Source: RHLJ01 sp965601955
GTDB lineage: Bacteria > Bacteroidota > Rhodothermia > Balneolales > Balneolaceae
DNA length: 64,000 nt
Reading direction: 5' to 3'
Assembly (NCBI GenBank): GCA_965601955.1
Contig: OZ271855.1
Span: 868,001 to 932,000, forward strand
Shown here: in pieces, positions 60,475 to 64,000 of the stretch
How the letters are laid out: every line of letters begins with the position of its first letter
Numbering within the stretch: the stretch's first letter is position 1
Made by a program: the position numbers and the translations under genes
Notes under the pieces: model-generated
Databases searched by the model: none
Seen by the model: only the letters and a program-made list of their open reading frames with translations
What the model was told of the DNA's origin: nothing

Positions 60475-61721
60475 ACCCTATGTTGAATTCAACCAATCTT
60501 AGGATCTCAAGGAAGCATCTTAGCTCGCGAATAAAGCAAACGGTAATCGCTATGCTTAGTGTGGTCTTTGGGACTTCGATGTACATCTTCATGAATGGGT
60601 TTATGACAGGTGTAAATGAAACCCAGGATGATATGGCCTTTAGCCAATTAGCACATATTAGAATCTATAATGATGTCCCTGAAGACAATACCAATTTACT
60701 TACTGTTGCCTATCCGGGTGCAATGCATCATGTGCGGAATCCTCAGGTGATTCAATACACCGAAGGCATTAAAAACTCCGTGGAAATCGTAGAATATGTA
60801 GAGAAATTCCTACAAGTAGATGCTGTGGCTCCTCAGGTAAATCTTAGTGTATTCTTTCAAAAAGGAGCAACAGAACGAAACGGCTCTATTTCAGGAATAG
60901 ATTCGCAGAAAGAGAATCAACTTTTTAATGTATCCTCATACATCGTTGAAGGGAGCTGGGAGAGTTTTGAGGAAGATGCGAATGCGATCCTGTTAGGAGT
61001 AGGTGTAGCAGAAAAACTTAGTCTGGATGTTGGAGACTATTTATTGGTAAAAAACTCGAATGGAGTAACCAAAAACTTCAAAATAGCTGCCTTATTCGAG
61101 ACCTCCATAACTTCTACCGACAACACTAAGGGATATGTGAATATTGATGCAGCTCAACAGTTAGCTTCCAAAAATTCCGGCTATGCGAGTGATATTCAAA
61201 TAAATGTAAAGGATTACTCGAAAGCTGAAGTCATCGCCGACTATTTAGGCAGAACGATCCCTTTTAAGGTTGAATCCTGGGTCGAATCTAATGGCCAGTT
61301 AGTAGCTGGTAATGAGCTTCGCAACATTATTGCACTTGCTGTTTCAATAACTATTCTGCTGGTAGCAGGTTTTGGAATTTACAACATCATGAACATGACC
61401 GTGAATGAGAAAATCCGAGAAATCGCCATTCTCAAAGCTGTGGGTTACGATGAAAGAGACATTGTAGAGATTTTTCTAACCCAATCCATCATTATCGGAT
61501 TGTTAGGAGGGTTGTTTGGAATGGTCCTTGGTCTTTTAATCTCGGTGGGGGTAAGTATTGTTCCATTTGAAATACCGGGAATGAGTAACCTACCTATGAC
61601 TTACTACGCTAAACACTATGTGCTGTCCTTTCTGTTTGGAGTGATTACTACTGCCTTAGCCGGCTATTTACCCGCTAAAAAAGCGTCTAACGTTGACCCT
61701 GTAGAAATTATAAGAGGCTAA
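60471..61721 (+). CDS. MacB/LolC-type ABC transporter permease
   Basis: 416 aa. It starts with GTG at 60471 overlapping the adaptor stop (GTGA); an ATG 3 codons later (60480) is an alternative. It has one N-terminal helix, a MacB-PCD periplasmic domain (about 45-265) and three C-terminal helices with the FtsX core (ILLVAGFGIYNIMNMTVNEK, REIAILKAVGYDERDIVEIF, YLPAKKASNVDPVEIIRG). It is a four-helix permease that would dimerise, as in MacB. The substrate is unknown. Confidence 0.92.
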   Translation: MNPMLNSTNLRISRKHLSSRIKQTVIAMLSVVFGTSMYIFMNGFMTGVNETQDDMAFSQLAHIRIYNDVPEDNTNLLTVAYPGAMHHVRNPQVIQYTEGIKNSVEIVEYVEKFLQVDAVAPQVNLSVFFQKGATERNGSISGIDSQKENQLFNVSSYIVEGSWESFEEDANAILLGVGVAEKLSLDVGDYLLVKNSNGVTKNFKIAALFETSITSTDNTKGYVNIDAAQQLASKNSGYASDIQINVKDYSKAEVIADYLGRTIPFKVESWVESNGQLVAGNELRNIIALAVSITILLVAGFGIYNIMNMTVNEKIREIAILKAVGYDERDIVEIFLTQSIIIGLLGGLFGMVLGLLISVGVSIVPFEIPGMSNLPMTYYAKHYVLSFLFGVITTALAGYLPAKKASNVDPVEIIRG

Positions 61722-61723
61722 TT

Positions 61724-62401
61724 ATGAGTTCCAATATTCTTTCCGTTAGAAATATTTCTAAATACTTCCATGAACCCCAAACTTTTCAAGTACTGAAAGG
61801 AATCGATTTTGAAGTAAAGAAGGGGGAGTTTCTTTCTTTAATCGGGAAATCTGGCTCCGGGAAATCTACTCTCCTATATGTGCTTTCAACGATGGATAGT
61901 GATTATACCGGAGATGTATCTATTGATGATTTCCACTTGCGAGGAAAAACTCAAAATGAATTGGCAGCTTTCCGAAATGAAAACATCGGCTTTGTTTTCC
62001 AGTTTCATTACCTACTTCCGGAGTTCACCGCACTCGAAAATGTGATGCTTCCTGCCCTAAAGCTGGGGAGGCTATCAAAAGAAGAGATCGAGGCAAAAGC
62101 AGTGGAAAATTTGACCTTACTAGGTCTTGAGGCCGAGATAAATAAAGCTTCCAATAAATTATCCGGAGGCCAGCAGCAGAGAGTTGCCATCGCACGGGCA
62201 TTGATTAATGACCCTAAAATAATCATGGGTGATGAACCTACCGGAAACCTCGATTCAAAAAATACGGATATCGTGTTCGATATTTTCAAGCAGTTAACCG
62301 TCGAGAGAGGGCAAACCATCATTACCGTAACTCATGATGATGATTTCGCAGCAAATTGCGATCGTATTATTGAATTGAGTGATGGAAAAATCGTGAACTG
62401 A
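61724..62401 (+). CDS. MacB/LolD-type ABC transporter ATP-binding protein
   Basis: 225 aa. Walker A IGKSGSGKSTLLY (residues 41-50), Q-loop FVFQFHYLLPEFTALENV, signature LSGGQQQRVAIARALI, Walker B IIMGDEPTGNLD and switch His in VTHDDDF are all intact. It powers the permease encoded 2 bp upstream. Last gene of the efflux operon, closed by the hairpin at 62445. Confidence 0.96.
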   Translation: MSSNILSVRNISKYFHEPQTFQVLKGIDFEVKKGEFLSLIGKSGSGKSTLLYVLSTMDSDYTGDVSIDDFHLRGKTQNELAAFRNENIGFVFQFHYLLPEFTALENVMLPALKLGRLSKEEIEAKAVENLTLLGLEAEINKASNKLSGGQQQRVAIARALINDPKIIMGDEPTGNLDSKNTDIVFDIFKQLTVERGQTIITVTHDDDFAANCDRIIELSDGKIVN

Positions 62402-62444
62402 TTAATCAAGCTCTATAAAAAGTGATGACACTTTTCGAATAAAT

Positions 62445-62480
62445 GAAATACCTTCTCCAAAAACGGAGTAGGTATTTCTC
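62445..62480 (+). terminator. Hairpin after the efflux operon
   Basis: GAAATACCT (62445-62453) with AGGTATTTC (62470-62478), and inner CTCC (62455) with GGAG (62465), form a long stem. The T-run is part of the stem, so termination strength is uncertain. It lies 8 bp before the next ATG. Confidence 0.6.
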
Positions 62481-62488
62481 ACTGGAAA

Positions 62489-63274
62489 ATGATCAAAAGA
62501 AAAATTCAGGATTTAACCCCCTCACTCTTACTTGAATGGTATAAAACTAAAGCCTATCAAAGAATTCTAACCAATCACGATATTGGAACAGAGCTGGATA
62601 TTTTTATTGCAAAAAAATTACTGGAGAATAAAGGGGTTTTTGTTGATATAGGAGCAAATATTGGCTTGTATACAAAGTACTTATCTCCCTTAGCCAGTAG
62701 TACTATTTGCTTTGAACCCGTTCCTTTTACTTTTAAAATTTTAAAAAAGAACGTCAAATATTTTAATCTCCAAAATGTTTCTCTCCATCCGGTAGCCATT
62801 TCTGAGAACACAGGAGTTTCAAACATTGAGGTTCCGATTCAAGCTGGGGTATTCAATTATTTCCGTGCCAGCCTGGAAGAATCTGATGATGAACGGGTTA
62901 AGTCTTTTCCTATTCAGACACAAACACTAGACTCTTTTTTTGAAGGGACCCAACAAAATATCTCATTTATCAAATGTGACGTTGAGCAGCATGAGCTTTC
63001 TATTATTCGAGGAGCCAGTTCCTTTCTTCAAAAGTTTAATACTCCATGGCTTATTGAAGTTTCCGGAAACCCAGATGCAGAAGGAAGTTCATCAAAAGAA
63101 TTATTTGAAATAATGAGTAACTATGGTTTTACTCCTTATTTCTTTGATGGCAGTCATCTTCTTGAAAGGATTCCCGGGGATAACAGTGTAAATTATTTTT
63201 TTTTAAAACCTTCCAGTATAGATTTACTTATCCAAAAAGGAACAACTATCGTTAATAAAGCCGATAGAGAGTAG
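62489..63274 (+). CDS. FkbM-family methyltransferase
   Basis: 261 aa. The SAM-binding core starts at about residue 48: VFVDIGANIGLYTKYLSPLA, CFEPVPFTFKILKKNVKYFN, and VSLHPVAISENTG. The FkbM-type ending SFIKCDVEQHELSIIRGASS is clear. These enzymes O-methylate sugars or small molecules; no glycan cluster is nearby. It is probably monocistronic, with a start (GGAAA then ATG) just behind the efflux hairpin. Confidence 0.88.
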   Translation: MIKRKIQDLTPSLLLEWYKTKAYQRILTNHDIGTELDIFIAKKLLENKGVFVDIGANIGLYTKYLSPLASSTICFEPVPFTFKILKKNVKYFNLQNVSLHPVAISENTGVSNIEVPIQAGVFNYFRASLEESDDERVKSFPIQTQTLDSFFEGTQQNISFIKCDVEQHELSIIRGASSFLQKFNTPWLIEVSGNPDAEGSSSKELFEIMSNYGFTPYFFDGSHLLERIPGDNSVNYFFLKPSSIDLLIQKGTTIVNKADRE

Positions 63275-63504
63275 GCTATCTAATAACAAGTAATAGAGTA
63301 AAGGAAGAATATTTCCCTCAAAGTCTTTGATTTCCTTAGTACAAGTATAGCGGATGGGGTTAGGGCTATAGATATCATATCCGCCTTCTCCCGATATCTT
63401 GGGATGACTTCAATTCGGGTGAATGTATCTTCTCCAAAAGATGTTAACTTTTCGTGATACACAACAGCAGGGTATTCCGTTAATTAGATCAAAAAGGAAA
63501 TACT

Positions 63505-64000
63505 ATGTTTAAAAAGATAATTTTTGGAGCACTTTTTTTAAGTATCTCCACTATAAGTTATGCACAGGATATGGAAAAGAAATTAGAGCAGGCGACCTTC
63601 GGAGCAGGTTGTTTCTGGTGCGTGGAAGCCATTTACGAACTTGTTGAAGGGATTGAGCATGTTGAGTCCGGGTATTCAGGAGGACATGTAGAGAATCCTT
63701 CTTACCGGGAAGTAACCACGGGCAGAACGGGGCATGTTGAAGTAGCCCGCATTCATTTTGATCCCGAAGTAATCACTTATGAGCAGCTTTTAACCGTACT
63801 TTGGCATACTCATGACCCAACCACACTAAATCGTCAGGGAAATGATGTGGGACCGATGTACAGGTCGGCGATTTTTTATCATAATGAAGAGCAAAAAGCT
63901 ATTGCTGAAAAATCACTAAAGGCTACCGATGCTTCAGGGCTTTGGGATGACCCTATCGTTACTACCATAGAGGAGCTGGAAAACTACTATGTAGCCGAAA
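63505..64000 (+). CDS. msrA: Peptide methionine sulfoxide reductase MsrA, exported, C-terminus outside window
   Basis: 165 codons are visible from the ATG at 63505 to the window edge. A signal peptide (about 1-20, ending SYAQD) precedes the domain, so it repairs oxidised methionine outside the cytoplasm. The catalytic motif TFGAGCFWCVEAIYE and further conserved blocks (VESGYSGGHVENPSYREVTT, GHVEVARIHFDP, LLTVLWHTHDPTTLNRQGND, YRSAIFYHNEEQK) fit MsrA throughout. It may continue into an MsrB domain beyond the window. Confidence 0.96.
   Translation, partial: MFKKIIFGALFLSISTISYAQDMEKKLEQATFGAGCFWCVEAIYELVEGIEHVESGYSGGHVENPSYREVTTGRTGHVEVARIHFDPEVITYEQLLTVLWHTHDPTTLNRQGNDVGPMYRSAIFYHNEEQKAIAEKSLKATDASGLWDDPIVTTIEELENYYVAE

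Noticed and set aside
63280..63462. 60-codon minus-strand frame between the FkbM and msrA genes
   Set aside because: No signal peptide, domain or ribosome-binding site; composition fits a chance frame. The 230-bp gap otherwise shows only a short AGATATC/GATATCT inverted repeat.
1..64000. CRISPR arrays, prophage or transposase genes
   Set aside because: No regularly spaced repeat-spacer units, cas genes, phage structural genes or transposase motifs were seen.

Overview
The window looks like chromosome of a Balneolales-type bacterium (Balneolota, close to Bacteroidota). This is an inference from several signs: secreted enzymes ending in a YPNPFNP-type C-terminal sorting domain, a SusC/SusD pair, GWxTD, DUF4834 and DUF2911 proteins, perfect TAnnTTTG -7 boxes in front of both tRNA genes, many short outer-membrane barrels, weak Shine-Dalgarno sites and modest GC. 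I see no prophage, no CRISPR array and no classical insertion sequence.

Layout. 1-8 kb: a truncated Wzi-like barrel, a VOC protein, a small secreted protein, tRNA-Pro(GGG) with a GIY-YIG cassette at its 5' end, a barrel/membrane-protein operon preceded by four 20-21 bp-spaced repeats, a membrane LytTR regulator overlapping methylmalonyl-CoA epimerase, a cyclophilin lipoprotein and a MORN-repeat lipoprotein. 8-28 kb: an HWE/HisKA_2 histidine kinase, DUF4153 and AI-2E membrane proteins, a GH5 glucanase, PolX, two outer-membrane proteins, an M14 peptidase, a PadR/permease pair, a TPR lipoprotein and an M28 peptidase. 28-31 kb: a TPP riboswitch with a Shine-Dalgarno-sequestering hairpin in front of a TonB-dependent receptor. 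31-41 kb: a degenerate LytS kinase, a canonical LytS kinase and a LytTR response regulator, followed by SusC/SusD and a GWxTD protein. 41-50 kb: DUF2911, multicopper oxidase, amidohydrolase, a second Wzi-like barrel, enolase, a HAD phosphatase and small genes. 50-55 kb: prmC, a putative oriC, dnaA, folB, folK, a deoxynucleoside kinase, a DUF4834 protein and a TPR protein. 55-62 kb: tRNA-Leu(GAG) with a second GIY-YIG cassette, then a LytS/LytTR pair leading into a DUF2147-TolC-HlyD-permease-ATPase efflux operon. The end holds an FkbM methyltransferase and a truncated msrA.

The most unusual structure is the pair of GIY-YIG cassettes. Each has a lone GIY-YIG gene in about 0.29-0.30 kb of unique DNA, on the same strand as a tRNA gene, and is flanked by 43-51 bp direct repeats that copy one end of that tRNA. 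In both, the gene's stop codon touches or lies inside the downstream repeat, and GC-rich palindromes sit beside or inside the repeat copies. One cassette copies the 5' end of tRNA-Pro together with its promoter; the other copies the 3' end of tRNA-Leu. No integrase is present. I know of no named element family with this layout.

A second theme is LytTR signalling. Three separate LytTR loci occur, and two of them have direct repeats with a period of about 21 bp, the geometry expected of LytTR operators, exactly at the junction between the regulator and the neighbouring operon.
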